In this document: positions 52,785-61,215 of the stretch, in pieces
How the letters are laid out: the number at the start of each line of letters is the position of its first letter
How positions within the stretch are numbered: the first letter of the stretch is position 1
Origin: Sphingopyxis chilensis
GTDB taxonomy: Bacteria; Pseudomonadota; Alphaproteobacteria; Sphingomonadales; Sphingomonadaceae
NCBI RefSeq assembly: GCF_035930445.1
Contig: NZ_CP142394.1
Location: 3,505,501 to 3,569,500, forward strand
Length of the DNA stretch: 64,000 bases
Direction of reading: 5' to 3'
Program-made: the position numbers and the translations under genes
The notes under the pieces: model-generated
Told to the model about the DNA's origin: nothing
Databases searched by the model: none
Seen by the model: only the letters and a program-made list of their open reading frames with translations

Positions 52785-54950
52785 CTACTTCTCCACCCCC
52801 AGCTGCGTCAGCACGAAGGCAAACTCCTCGGCATCCTCGCGCAGCGCGCCCCAGCGGCCCGATTTGCCGGCGTGACCCGCGCCCATGTTGGTGCGCAGCA
52901 GCAGCGCCGCGTCGTTGGTGCGCGTTGCGCGGAGCTTGGCGACCCATTTGGCGGGCTCCCAATAGGTCACGCGCGGGTCGTTGAGCCCCGCCGAGACGAG
53001 CATCGGCGGATAGGCCTTGGCGGTCACATTGTCATAGGGGCTGTACGAAAGCATATAGTCGAACGCCGCCTTGTCGGTGATCGGATTGCCCCATTCGGGC
53101 CATTCGCCGGGGGTCAGCGGCAGCGTTTCATCGACCATCGTATTGATGACGTCGACGAAGGGCACGCCCGCGAGCACCGCGCCCCACAGCTCGGGCGCCT
53201 GATTATACACCGCGCCCATGACCTGCCCGCCCGCCGAGCGGCCCTCGATCGAAATCTTGCCCGCGCTCGTATATTTCGCGGCGATCAGCCCCTTGGCGAC
53301 GTCGATGAAATCGTTGAACGTGTTCTTGCGCTTGTCGGTCTTGCCCGCGAGATACCAGCCGCGACCGAGGTCGTCGCCGCCGCGGACATGGGCGATGGCG
53401 TAAATCATGCCGCGGTCGACGAGGCTGAGGCGCGTCGTGGAGAAACCCGGCGGGACGCGGTAGCCGTAAGAGCCATAGACATAGAGGTGCATCGGCGCGC
53501 TTCCGTCGCGCGGCGTGCCCTTTTTATAGACGAGCGACACGGGGACCGGGGTACCGTCGCGCGCCGGCATGTTTACCAATTCGGTTATATAATTGTCATG
53601 ATTATAACCGGACGGAATTTCCTGCACCTTCAGCGTCTCGAGCTTGCCGCTCGCAAGGTCGTAATCGAACACCGTGTCGGGGGTGACCATCGATTCATAA
53701 TCGAGCCGCAGCTTGTCCTGGTGATATTCGGGATTGTCGCCGAGTCCCGCGACATAAGTGGCTTCGGGGAACTGTATCCGGCCGGGGGTCAGCGGTGTAT
53801 CATATTGGCGGACATCGACCTGATCGACGCCCTTCTCGCGCGATTCGAGGACAAAATAGTCGCGGAAGACCGACAGGCCCGTAATGTAATTCGTGTCCGA
53901 TCCGGGGATCAGCGTCTTCCAATCGTCCGGCGCCTTGAGGCTCGCAGTGGCGACGCGGAAATTGGGATGCTCGTCGTTGGTGTGGATATAGAGCGTCCCG
54001 TCGCGTTCATCGACGCTATATTCGCGGCCCTTCTGACGTGCCGACACCAGCTGCATCGGGGCCTCGGGATTGTCGGCGGGGAGCAGGTAGACTTCGCTCG
54101 TCTCGTTATCGCCCGTCGCGATGACGATATAATTGTCGGCCGCGGTCTTGCCGATGCCGACGCCGAAGCCGATGTCGGGCTCCTTGTAGAGCAATTTGTC
54201 TTCGCTCACCGGCGTACCGAGCTTGTGCAGCCGGACATTGTCGGTGCGCCAATTCTCGTTCGCGAGGCCATAGAGGATCGCGTCGTTGCCCGAGGTCCAG
54301 ACGAGCGACGACAAGGTGCCGGGGATCGTATCGGGCAACAATTCGCCCGTCTCGAGGTTACGGATGCGCGCCTCGAACCGTTCGGAGCCATTGTCGTCGA
54401 ACGAATAGGCCATCAGCTTGCCGTTCGGGCTCACCGACACCTCGGCGAGGCGGAAATAATCCTTGCCCGCGGCCATCGCGACCTCATCGAGGATCAGCTG
54501 CGCGTCGCCGGAGCCTGACGCCGGCCTCCGGTACCATTTCTTATATTCGGCGCCTTCTTCGAACTCGACCCAGTAGACCCAGTCGCCATCCTTCTGCGGC
54601 ACGCTCGAATCGGCCTCCTTGATGCGGCCCTTCATCTCCTGAAACAGCGTTTCGACCAATGCAGCGTGCGGCTTCATCGCGGCGTCGAACCAGGCGTTCT
54701 CGGCCTTCACATAGTCGAGCACATCCTTGTCATCGATCACCGGATAGCTCTCGTCCTTCAGCCAGTGGTACGGGTCGGACAGCGTCTTGCCGTGCAGCGT
54801 CATTTCGTGCGGGCGCTTTTCCGCGACGGGGGCGGCGGGCAGGGCGGGCGTGGGGTTGGTCAATGCGGCATCTTTCTCTTTGGCGAACAGGGGCGGCGAT
54901 ACGACAAGCGGGGTGGCAATTGCTGCCAGAAACATCCAAATAGCGCGCAT
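52785..54950 (-). CDS. Prolyl oligopeptidase-type peptidase (S9 family)
   Basis: Serine oligopeptidase of 721 residues, exported by an N-terminal signal peptide (MRAIWMFLAAIATPLVVSPP). A seven-bladed propeller (about 90-440) gates the catalytic alpha/beta-hydrolase domain. The nucleophile is in EGRSAGGQVM; AGLNDPRVTYWEPAKW contains the catalytic aspartate; the histidine is in NMGAGHAGKSGRW. Resembles oligopeptidase B/PreP-type S9A enzymes. It is divergent from the aminopeptidase P gene, and both may serve peptide turnover. Confidence 0.92.
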   Translation of the reverse strand: MRAIWMFLAAIATPLVVSPPLFAKEKDAALTNPTPALPAAPVAEKRPHEMTLHGKTLSDPYHWLKDESYPVIDDKDVLDYVKAENAWFDAAMKPHAALVETLFQEMKGRIKEADSSVPQKDGDWVYWVEFEEGAEYKKWYRRPASGSGDAQLILDEVAMAAGKDYFRLAEVSVSPNGKLMAYSFDDNGSERFEARIRNLETGELLPDTIPGTLSSLVWTSGNDAILYGLANENWRTDNVRLHKLGTPVSEDKLLYKEPDIGFGVGIGKTAADNYIVIATGDNETSEVYLLPADNPEAPMQLVSARQKGREYSVDERDGTLYIHTNDEHPNFRVATASLKAPDDWKTLIPGSDTNYITGLSVFRDYFVLESREKGVDQVDVRQYDTPLTPGRIQFPEATYVAGLGDNPEYHQDKLRLDYESMVTPDTVFDYDLASGKLETLKVQEIPSGYNHDNYITELVNMPARDGTPVPVSLVYKKGTPRDGSAPMHLYVYGSYGYRVPPGFSTTRLSLVDRGMIYAIAHVRGGDDLGRGWYLAGKTDKRKNTFNDFIDVAKGLIAAKYTSAGKISIEGRSAGGQVMGAVYNQAPELWGAVLAGVPFVDVINTMVDETLPLTPGEWPEWGNPITDKAAFDYMLSYSPYDNVTAKAYPPMLVSAGLNDPRVTYWEPAKWVAKLRATRTNDAALLLRTNMGAGHAGKSGRWGALREDAEEFAFVLTQLGVEK

Positions 54951-55016
54951 CACAAAATCCCCCGCGGTGCCGCCCCTATGGGCGGGATCAGCCGATGTAG
55001 GAACAAGGAAGCGACC

Positions 55017-56855
55017 ATGTCCAGCCCCGTCCCCGCAACCATTTACGCCGAACGTCTCGCCCGCGTCCGCGCCGAACTCGAGCGCCAAGGCCTCGACGGC
55101 TTCGTCGTGCCGATCAGCGACGAGCATATGAGCGAATATGTCGGCGAATATGCGCAGCGCATGGCGTGGCTGACGGGCTTCGGCGGCTCGGCGGGGACCG
55201 CTGCGGTGCTGCCCCAAAAGGCAGCAGTGTTCGTCGACGGGCGCTATACGGTGCAGGTACGCGACCAGGTCGATGGTTCGCTTTTCGACTATGTCGGCGT
55301 GCCGCAGTCGAGCGTCGCCGAATGGCTGGGCGCGAACGTCAGCGCGGGGCAGAAGATCGGTTACGACCCGTGGCTCCACGGCATCGACTGGGCGCGCGGG
55401 CTCGAAAAGGCGCTGGCGGAGAAGGGCGCGAGCCTCGTCGCGGTGGCAAGCAACCCGATCGACGCGGCATGGAACGACCAGCCCGCGCCGAGCGACGCGG
55501 TGGTGACGGTCCACGACGCCGCGCTGGCGGGGCAAGGCGCCGTCGAGAAGCGCGCGATCATCGCCGACTGGCTCAAGGCGCAGGGGCTCGACACGACGGT
55601 GATGACCGCACTCGATTCGATCGCCTGGACCTTCAACCTGCGCGGTACCGACGTCAGCCACACGCCGGTCGGGCTCGCTTTCGCGCTTCTTCACGCCGAC
55701 GCGACCGCCGACCTGTTCATCGCCCCCGAAAAGATCACCGACGCGGTGCGCACGCATCTTGGCAACAGCGTGCGTATACACGACCGTAACGCTTTCGAAG
55801 CCGCGCTCGCTAACCTCGCGGGCAAGAAGGTCGCCGTCGATCCCGACCGCGCGGTCGCGGCGATCTTTACCGCGCTCGAAGGCGCGGGCGCGAGGGTCGC
55901 GCGTCACCGCGACCCCGCGGTGCTGCCCAAGGCGATCAAGAACGATGTCGAGCTGAACGGCACCCGCGCCGCGCATGTCCGCGATGGCGTCGCGGTGTCG
56001 CGCTTCCTCAAATGGATGGAAGAGGTCGCGCCCCAGGGCGGACTCGACGAGCTCAGCGCCGCCGCGAAGCTGCGCGAATATCGCGACGAAAGCGGCGTCC
56101 TCAGGGATTTGTCGTTCGACACCATCTCGGCCGCCGGCCCCAACGGCGCGCTGCCGCATTACAAGGTCGACGCGACAACCAACCGCGCGATCGAGACCGG
56201 GACGCTCTACCTCGTCGATTCGGGCGGGCAATATGCCGACGGCACGACCGACATCACCCGCACGATCGCGATCGGCATTCCGACCGCCGAGATGCGCCGT
56301 CGCTTCACGCAAGTCTTGAAGGGCCATATCGCGCTCGCGACCGCGCGCTTCCCCAAGGGGACGCGCGGCAGCCAACTCGACATTCTCGCGCGCCAGTATC
56401 TGTGGGCCGACGGGGTCGATTATGCGCATGGCACCGGGCATGGCGTCGGCACGTACCTGGCGGTCCACGAAGGGCCGCAGCGCATCGCCAAACCGGCGGG
56501 CGGGCAGGCGGGTACCGAGGAGCCCCTGCACGCCGGCATGATCCTCTCGAACGAGCCCGGCTATTACAAGGCGGGCGCTTTCGGCATCCGCATCGAGAAT
56601 CTGGTCGTCGTCACCCCGGTCCGCATCGACGGCGCCGAAGAGGATATGCTGGGGTTCGAGACGATCACCTTTGCGCCGATCGCACAAAATCTTGTCGATG
56701 CGTCGCTGCTGTCGGCGGCCGAGGCAGACTGGCTGGACGCCTATCATGCCGAGGTGTTGGAAAAGCTCGGCGCGGGAATGGCGGGCGAGGAGCGCGACTG
56801 GCTCGAAGCGGCCTGCGCGCCGCTCGACCGCGCGCCCGCCGCGCTCGCTGCCTGA
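55017..56855 (+). CDS. Xaa-Pro aminopeptidase (M24 family)
   Basis: Dinuclear metal aminopeptidase of 612 residues. Two creatinase-like N-terminal domains precede the pita-bread catalytic domain, whose metal ligands are visible as DSGGQYADGTTDITRT (two aspartates), HGTGHGVG (histidine), NEPGYY (glutamate) and a glutamate in the C-terminal strand. The long form matches eukaryotic-type aminopeptidase P. It removes N-terminal residues before proline. ATG at 55017 follows AAGGAAGC. Confidence 0.92.
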   Translation: MSSPVPATIYAERLARVRAELERQGLDGFVVPISDEHMSEYVGEYAQRMAWLTGFGGSAGTAAVLPQKAAVFVDGRYTVQVRDQVDGSLFDYVGVPQSSVAEWLGANVSAGQKIGYDPWLHGIDWARGLEKALAEKGASLVAVASNPIDAAWNDQPAPSDAVVTVHDAALAGQGAVEKRAIIADWLKAQGLDTTVMTALDSIAWTFNLRGTDVSHTPVGLAFALLHADATADLFIAPEKITDAVRTHLGNSVRIHDRNAFEAALANLAGKKVAVDPDRAVAAIFTALEGAGARVARHRDPAVLPKAIKNDVELNGTRAAHVRDGVAVSRFLKWMEEVAPQGGLDELSAAAKLREYRDESGVLRDLSFDTISAAGPNGALPHYKVDATTNRAIETGTLYLVDSGGQYADGTTDITRTIAIGIPTAEMRRRFTQVLKGHIALATARFPKGTRGSQLDILARQYLWADGVDYAHGTGHGVGTYLAVHEGPQRIAKPAGGQAGTEEPLHAGMILSNEPGYYKAGAFGIRIENLVVVTPVRIDGAEEDMLGFETITFAPIAQNLVDASLLSAAEADWLDAYHAEVLEKLGAGMAGEERDWLEAACAPLDRAPAALAA

Positions 56856-56863
56856 GCGCCCGC

Positions 56864-57325
56864 ATGACCGAGCATCGCAGCAACGTGCCGCTCGCCGATT
56901 TCCGCGTGCAGGAGCGCGTGCGCGTGCGCTTCAACGAGATCGACGGGCAGAATATCGTCTTCAACGCCAATTATCTCGTCTACGCCGACATCGGCGTGAC
57001 CGAATATTTCCGCGCGATCGGCGAAGGGCAGCCCGGTCCATATTTTAACCAATATGGTACAGACATTCGCGAAACGCATTGCGAGATCGACTATCACGCC
57101 CCCGCGCGGCTCGACGAACTGATCACGATAGCCGCGCGAATCAATCGGTTCGGCCGGACCAGTTTCACGCTTCATTGCGGGATTTTTCGCGGAAACGAGA
57201 GGCTGACCGACATCGAGATTAGCTATGCCCATCTCGATACCGATAGCGGAAAGCCAACCCCGCTGCCGGGAAGCTTTATCGCCGAAGTGCGGCGATTCGA
57301 AGCGCGGATGCCAGTCCAGGACTGA
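56864..57325 (+). CDS. Acyl-CoA thioesterase, hotdog fold (4HBT type)
   Basis: Encodes 153 residues of the 4-hydroxybenzoyl-CoA thioesterase family: VRFNEIDGQNIVFNANYLVY carries the catalytic Asp/Glu region, and TDIRETHCEIDYHAPARLDE forms the central helix and strand. Substrate may be a short or aromatic acyl-CoA. It begins 8 bp after the aminopeptidase P stop and is probably co-transcribed. Confidence 0.83.
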   Translation: MTEHRSNVPLADFRVQERVRVRFNEIDGQNIVFNANYLVYADIGVTEYFRAIGEGQPGPYFNQYGTDIRETHCEIDYHAPARLDELITIAARINRFGRTSFTLHCGIFRGNERLTDIEISYAHLDTDSGKPTPLPGSFIAEVRRFEARMPVQD

Positions 57326-57364
57326 TTCAGATGTGCCGAATCGGCCCTCTCAACCAAAAAAGTC

Positions 57365-57393
57365 GAAAAAAAAGGGCCACCCGAGGGTGGCCC
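57365..57393 (-). terminator. Intrinsic terminator on minus strand without a known gene
   Basis: An 8-bp stem (GGGCCACC at 57374-57381 pairing with 57386-57393, loop 4) is followed, on the minus strand, by a long T run (57366-57373 on the plus strand is A-rich). No minus-strand gene ends here, so an unannotated small RNA read leftward is likely; it may also end the thioesterase mRNA on the plus strand, though the T-tract there is poor. Confidence 0.65.
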
Positions 57394-57586
57394 GTGAAAG
57401 TTTTGGGAGAGGATGCCTAAAAGGCAAGTGTGATATTGCAGTGCACAATGAATGTTGCAACTGCGAAAAGAGCATCCGCACTTGCATTTTTTGCAATCGA
57501 GAACGTTCCCAGCCGCCATTCGGCGCAATCCAAGCGTGTTGCCGCTTCCTCTCGCAAATCTGCACGACATCGCCTAAATTGGGCCG

Positions 57587-58054
57587 ATGGGAATGTTCAA
57601 CAAAGTCGATCTCGGCGGCGGCCTGTCCGATTTCTGGTCCTATATTCGCGAACCGCGCCCGCATCGCTGGGCGATCTGGGGCGTCGCGCTTGCGCTGACC
57701 TGGCTCATTTTCCACGGGATCGAGCAATATTTGATCCCCTATGAGAAGCCGAAAGCGCAGATCATCTATTTCGAGAACTGGACGGCGAACCGAAGCGCCG
57801 ACGAGATTCGCGCCGACTGGGTGGCGCGCGCGAAGGAGACGACGCGCCGCAACGCTGAAAAGCGCGCCGAATATCAGCGTTTCGCCGACAGCCTCGGCAT
57901 CGAATATGATTCGAGCGAGGCCGACGAGGTGACGCGCGAAACGCTGGGCGAAGAAGCAGCGGCAGCGGCGAAGGAAAAGCCCGAACCGGCGCAGCTGCGC
58001 TCGACGCTCGCCGAGCGCGCGGCGCGCGGCGCGCGACCCCAAGCCGCCGACTGA
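57587..58054 (+). CDS. Single-pass membrane protein with hydrophilic tail
   Basis: Encodes 155 residues: one membrane helix at about 28-46 (WAIWGVALALTWLIFHGIE) then a charged C-terminal tail of ~100 residues rich in Ala, Glu and Arg. No family recognised. It begins the operon that continues with ribD, ribE and the GFA gene (gap to ribD 4 bp). An in-frame ATG two codons in is an alternative start. Confidence 0.7.
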   Translation: MGMFNKVDLGGGLSDFWSYIREPRPHRWAIWGVALALTWLIFHGIEQYLIPYEKPKAQIIYFENWTANRSADEIRADWVARAKETTRRNAEKRAEYQRFADSLGIEYDSSEADEVTRETLGEEAAAAAKEKPEPAQLRSTLAERAARGARPQAAD

Positions 58055-58058
58055 CCCG

Positions 58059-59051
58059 ATGCAGCGGCCGCCCGCCGACGCCGACTGGATGGCGGCTGCC
58101 ATCGCGCTGTCGCGGCGCGGTCAACCGGCGTCTGCACCCAATCCCAACGTCGGTTGCCTGATCGTCCAGCCTACCCCCGCGCAGGCGAGGGGCAGGCTGA
58201 TCGGACGCGGCTGGACGCAGGCCGGAGGCCGCCCGCATGCCGAGGCGATGGCGCTCGCCGCGGCGAAAGAGGCCGCGCGCGGCGCGACCGCCTATGTCAC
58301 GCTCGAACCATGCGCGCACGCGAGCGCGCGCGGACCTGCGTGCAGCGACCTGCTGATCGCGGCGGGCGTCGCGCGTGTCGTGATCGCGGCGGAGGACCCC
58401 GACCCGCGCACCGACGGCAAAGGCATTGCGCGGTTGCAGGCGGCGGGGGTCGAGGTCATCTTTAACGTCCTTCCCGCCGAAGCGCGCGCCGCGATGGCGC
58501 CCTGGTGGACGCGGCGGGCCGAGGGGCGACCGTTCGTCACGCTCAAGCTCGCGACCTCGCTCGACGGCTGCATCGCAATGGCCGACGGGGCGAGCCGCTG
58601 GATTACCGGCGACCGCGCGCGTGCGCACGGCCATCTTGAACGTACGCGGCATCAGGCGATCCTCGTCGGACGCGGCACGTTCGACGCCGACGCACCAAAG
58701 CTGGACGTCCGCCTGCCCGGACTCGAAGATCGCGGCCCCGCAAAACTCCTGCTGACCCGCGGCCTCGCACCCGAAGGCTGGACGGGCGTCGCGTCACCCG
58801 AATCGATCGATCATGCCGACTCGCTGCTGGTCGAGGGCGGCGCGGGCGCTGCGTCGGCCTTCCTCGCCGCCGACCGTGTCGACCGGCTTCTGCTCTACCG
58901 TGCACCGATCCTGATCGGCGGCGGCAAAGCCGCGCTCGGCGATATCGGCCTTGCCGATCTTGCCGATGCCCACGGCCGCTGGCGCCTCGCCGACAGCCGG
59001 ATGCTTGGCAGCGACCGGCTCGACGTCTACGAGCGCATCAGGATTATTTGA
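58059..59051 (+). CDS. ribD: Riboflavin biosynthesis deaminase/reductase RibD
   Basis: Bifunctional enzyme of 330 residues for two steps of riboflavin synthesis. The zinc deaminase motif is PHAEAM (residues ~64-69) with PCAHASARGPAC supplying the cysteines; the reductase domain begins near KLATSLDGCIAMADG (about 170) and includes ILVGRGTFDADAPKLDVR. No FMN riboswitch is visible upstream; expression probably follows the operon start at 57587. Confidence 0.93.
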   Translation: MQRPPADADWMAAAIALSRRGQPASAPNPNVGCLIVQPTPAQARGRLIGRGWTQAGGRPHAEAMALAAAKEAARGATAYVTLEPCAHASARGPACSDLLIAAGVARVVIAAEDPDPRTDGKGIARLQAAGVEVIFNVLPAEARAAMAPWWTRRAEGRPFVTLKLATSLDGCIAMADGASRWITGDRARAHGHLERTRHQAILVGRGTFDADAPKLDVRLPGLEDRGPAKLLLTRGLAPEGWTGVASPESIDHADSLLVEGGAGAASAFLAADRVDRLLLYRAPILIGGGKAALGDIGLADLADAHGRWRLADSRMLGSDRLDVYERIRII

Positions 59052-59059
59052 GGACGCAT

Positions 59060-59686
59060 ATGTTCACCGGCATCATCACCGACATCGGCACCATCCGCAG
59101 CCGCGAGGACCGCGGCGACGCGCGGCTCGTCATCGGCACCGCCTATGACGTCGGCAGCATCGACATCGGGGCATCGATCGCCTGCTCGGGCGCATGTTTG
59201 ACCGTCGTGGACAAGGGCATCGACGCGGACAGCAACGGGCCCGGCGGCTGGTTCGCGATCGACGCGAGCACCGAAACGCTCGCGCGCACGGCGCCCGGCA
59301 TGTGGGACGCGGGGCGCCGCCTGAACCTCGAACGCGCGCTCAAGATCGGCGACGAACTCGGCGGGCATATCGTCACCGGCCATGTCGACGATATCGGCCG
59401 CATCGTGTCGGTCGAGCCAGTGGGTGACAGCGTGACGGTGACCGTTGTCGCCCCCGCGTCGCTCGCGCCGCATATCGCCCCTAAAGGCTCGATCACCGTC
59501 GACGGCGTGTCGCTCACCGTCAACGAAGTGACCGATCAGCCGAACGGCGAGGCGCATTTCACGCTCAACATCATCCCGCACACGCAGGAGATGACGACGC
59601 TGGGCGAAGCTGCGGAGGGCCGCCCGGTCAATCTGGAGATCGATATCCTCGCGCGCTATCTTGCGCGAATGCAGGCGCGGGGATGA
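59060..59686 (+). CDS. ribE: Riboflavin synthase alpha chain
   Basis: Encodes 208 residues with two lumazine-binding domains: N-terminal MFTGIITDIGTIRS and TGHVDDIGRI of the second. It dismutates two lumazine molecules to riboflavin. ATG at 59060 (preceded by GAGGA) gives the canonical MFTGI start; stop overlaps the GFA gene (ATGA). Confidence 0.93.
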   Translation: MFTGIITDIGTIRSREDRGDARLVIGTAYDVGSIDIGASIACSGACLTVVDKGIDADSNGPGGWFAIDASTETLARTAPGMWDAGRRLNLERALKIGDELGGHIVTGHVDDIGRIVSVEPVGDSVTVTVVAPASLAPHIAPKGSITVDGVSLTVNEVTDQPNGEAHFTLNIIPHTQEMTTLGEAAEGRPVNLEIDILARYLARMQARG

Positions 59687-60159
59687 ACCGGATCCCCGAA
59701 AGCGCGGCGGAGCGGACGGCGCCGAAGACGGGTCCAATACGGGGATCGTGCCTTTGCGGCGGGATTCGATTCGAAATCGACGGAAAAACCGGACCGGCAG
59801 GGCAGTGTCATTGCTCGAAATGCCGCAAAGTATCGGGCACCGACGGAAACGCCGTTTTCTATACGTCGGCTGCCAGCTTTCGCTGGCTGGACGGCGAGCA
59901 GCTTATCGAGCGGTTCCCTGTCCCGGGTGACACGAGTTGGTCGGCCTTTTTTTGCCGAACATGTGGCAGCCCGACGCCGCATAGCGACGCAAACGGGAAA
60001 TTCTTCTTTGTGCCGGCGGGCCTGCTCGACGACGATCCGGGCTTCCGGGGTTATGCGGCGCATATTTTCGTCGGCTCGAAAGCGCCTTGGGTCTGCATCG
60101 CCGATTCGGCGCCGCAATATGAAGCAGGCTTTGATTCAGCCCGGATAGATAGCGACTAA
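59683..60159 (+). CDS. GFA family zinc protein (CENP-V/glutathione-dependent formaldehyde-activating type)
   Basis: Encodes 158 residues with the zinc-binding pattern of the family: GSCLCGGI, QCHCSKCRKVS, and FFCRTCGSP. Family includes glutathione-dependent formaldehyde-activating enzymes but many members have unknown activity. It is read with ribE and converges with mmcB, overlapping it by 4 bp at the 3' ends. Confidence 0.85.
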   Translation: MNRIPESAAERTAPKTGPIRGSCLCGGIRFEIDGKTGPAGQCHCSKCRKVSGTDGNAVFYTSAASFRWLDGEQLIERFPVPGDTSWSAFFCRTCGSPTPHSDANGKFFFVPAGLLDDDPGFRGYAAHIFVGSKAPWVCIADSAPQYEAGFDSARIDSD

Positions 60160-60626
60160 CCTTCGTTCCACCCCATCGCCAGTTCGGGGTCGGCTGCCAC
60201 CATTGACCGCCGCATCGCGAGGCGCCCGATGCGCAGCAGCTCGGCCTTGCGCCGCGCGGGGGCGAGATTGCAGCTTGCGGCTTCGCGCACCACCGCCGCG
60301 CCATAGCGGTCGGCGACGATCAGGCCCGAGCTTTCGGGGCGATAATCGGGGGTGTCGAGGATTGCTGGGTCGAGCCCCGCCGCGAGCGCCCAGTAGAAAC
60401 GGTCGCACCAGTCGCAATAGTCGGGCCATTTGCCGTCGCCGTGGAGGTCGGCGCGGCTGACCTTGATCTCGACGATCGTGATCTGGCCCTTGGCGTCGAT
60501 CGCGGTGAGGTCGGTGCGCCGCCCATTGGGGAGCGGCACTTCGGGGATCGCGACCAGCCCCGCCTGCGCGAACAGCCGGCATACCCCGCGCGCGACGTCC
60601 GCGGCGGTCAGCAGGTCGGTTGCCAT
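60156..60626 (-). CDS. mmcB: MmcB family DNA repair protein
   Basis: Encodes 156 residues of a PD-(D/E)XK nuclease-like fold: RTDLTAIDAKGQITIVEIKV (about 36-55) holds the D...ExK core. Named for Caulobacter mitomycin C resistance protein, which acts with ImuABC. It lies 13 bp after ssb on the same strand, so both probably share a transcript for replication/repair. Confidence 0.87.
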   Translation of the reverse strand: MATDLLTAADVARGVCRLFAQAGLVAIPEVPLPNGRRTDLTAIDAKGQITIVEIKVSRADLHGDGKWPDYCDWCDRFYWALAAGLDPAILDTPDYRPESSGLIVADRYGAAVVREAASCNLAPARRKAELLRIGRLAMRRSMVAADPELAMGWNEG

Positions 60627-60639
60627 CGCTCAAAAAGCC

Positions 60640-61182
60640 TCAGAACGGGACGTCGTCGTCCAGATCGTCGTCGAACGGCGGGCGCCCGCCGCCCGCGCTG
60701 CCGCCGCCCTGGTTCCAGCCGCCGCCCGAGCCGCCCCCGGAGGCGCTGCCGCCCTGATCCCAACTGCCGCCGCTCGACGAAGCGCCGCCGCCCCAGTCGC
60801 CGCCGCTGCGTGCGCCACCACCGCCGCCCGGCGCGCCGTCGAGCATCGTCAGCGTGCCGCCCATGCCCGCGATCACGATTTCGGTCGTGTAACGGTCGTT
60901 GCCGTCGCGATCCTGCCATTTGCGGGTGCGCAGGCTGCCTTCGATGTAGACTTTCGAGCCTTTCTTCAGGAAACGCTCGACCACGCCGACCAGCCCTTCG
61001 CCGTTGATTACGACATTATGCCATTCGGTGCGCTCCTTGCGCTCGCCGGTCATCCGGTCCTTCCACTGCTCGCTGGTCGCGATGCGGATGTTGGCGATCT
61101 TGCCGCCATTCTGGAATGACTTGATTTCGGGGTCGGCGCCGAGGTTGCCGATGAGAATTACCTTGTTGACGCTGCCAGCCAT
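60640..61182 (-). CDS. ssb: Single-stranded DNA-binding protein
   Basis: Encodes 180 residues: an OB-fold (about 1-115; [40 protein letters not shown]), a glycine/serine-rich linker, and the acidic C-terminal tip ending [10 protein letters not shown] that recruits repair proteins. It lies between feoB and mmcB on the minus strand. Confidence 0.95.
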   Translation of the reverse strand: MAGSVNKVILIGNLGADPEIKSFQNGGKIANIRIATSEQWKDRMTGERKERTEWHNVVINGEGLVGVVERFLKKGSKVYIEGSLRTRKWQDRDGNDRYTTEIVIAGMGGTLTMLDGAPGGGGGARSGGDWGGGASSSGGSWDQGGSASGGGSGGGWNQGGGSAGGGRPPFDDDLDDDVPF

Positions 61183-61215
61183 CCGCCGCTCCGCTCCGCT
61201 TGAAAGTTGGAAGGA

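Noticed and set aside
57223..57570. 115-residue minus-strand frame, cysteine-rich at its N-terminus
   Set aside because: It overlaps the thioesterase gene antisense and reads through the terminator hairpin.
57930..58060. FMN riboswitch before ribD
   Set aside because: The gap before ribD is only 4 bp and the region before 57587 lacks a recognisable RFN element.
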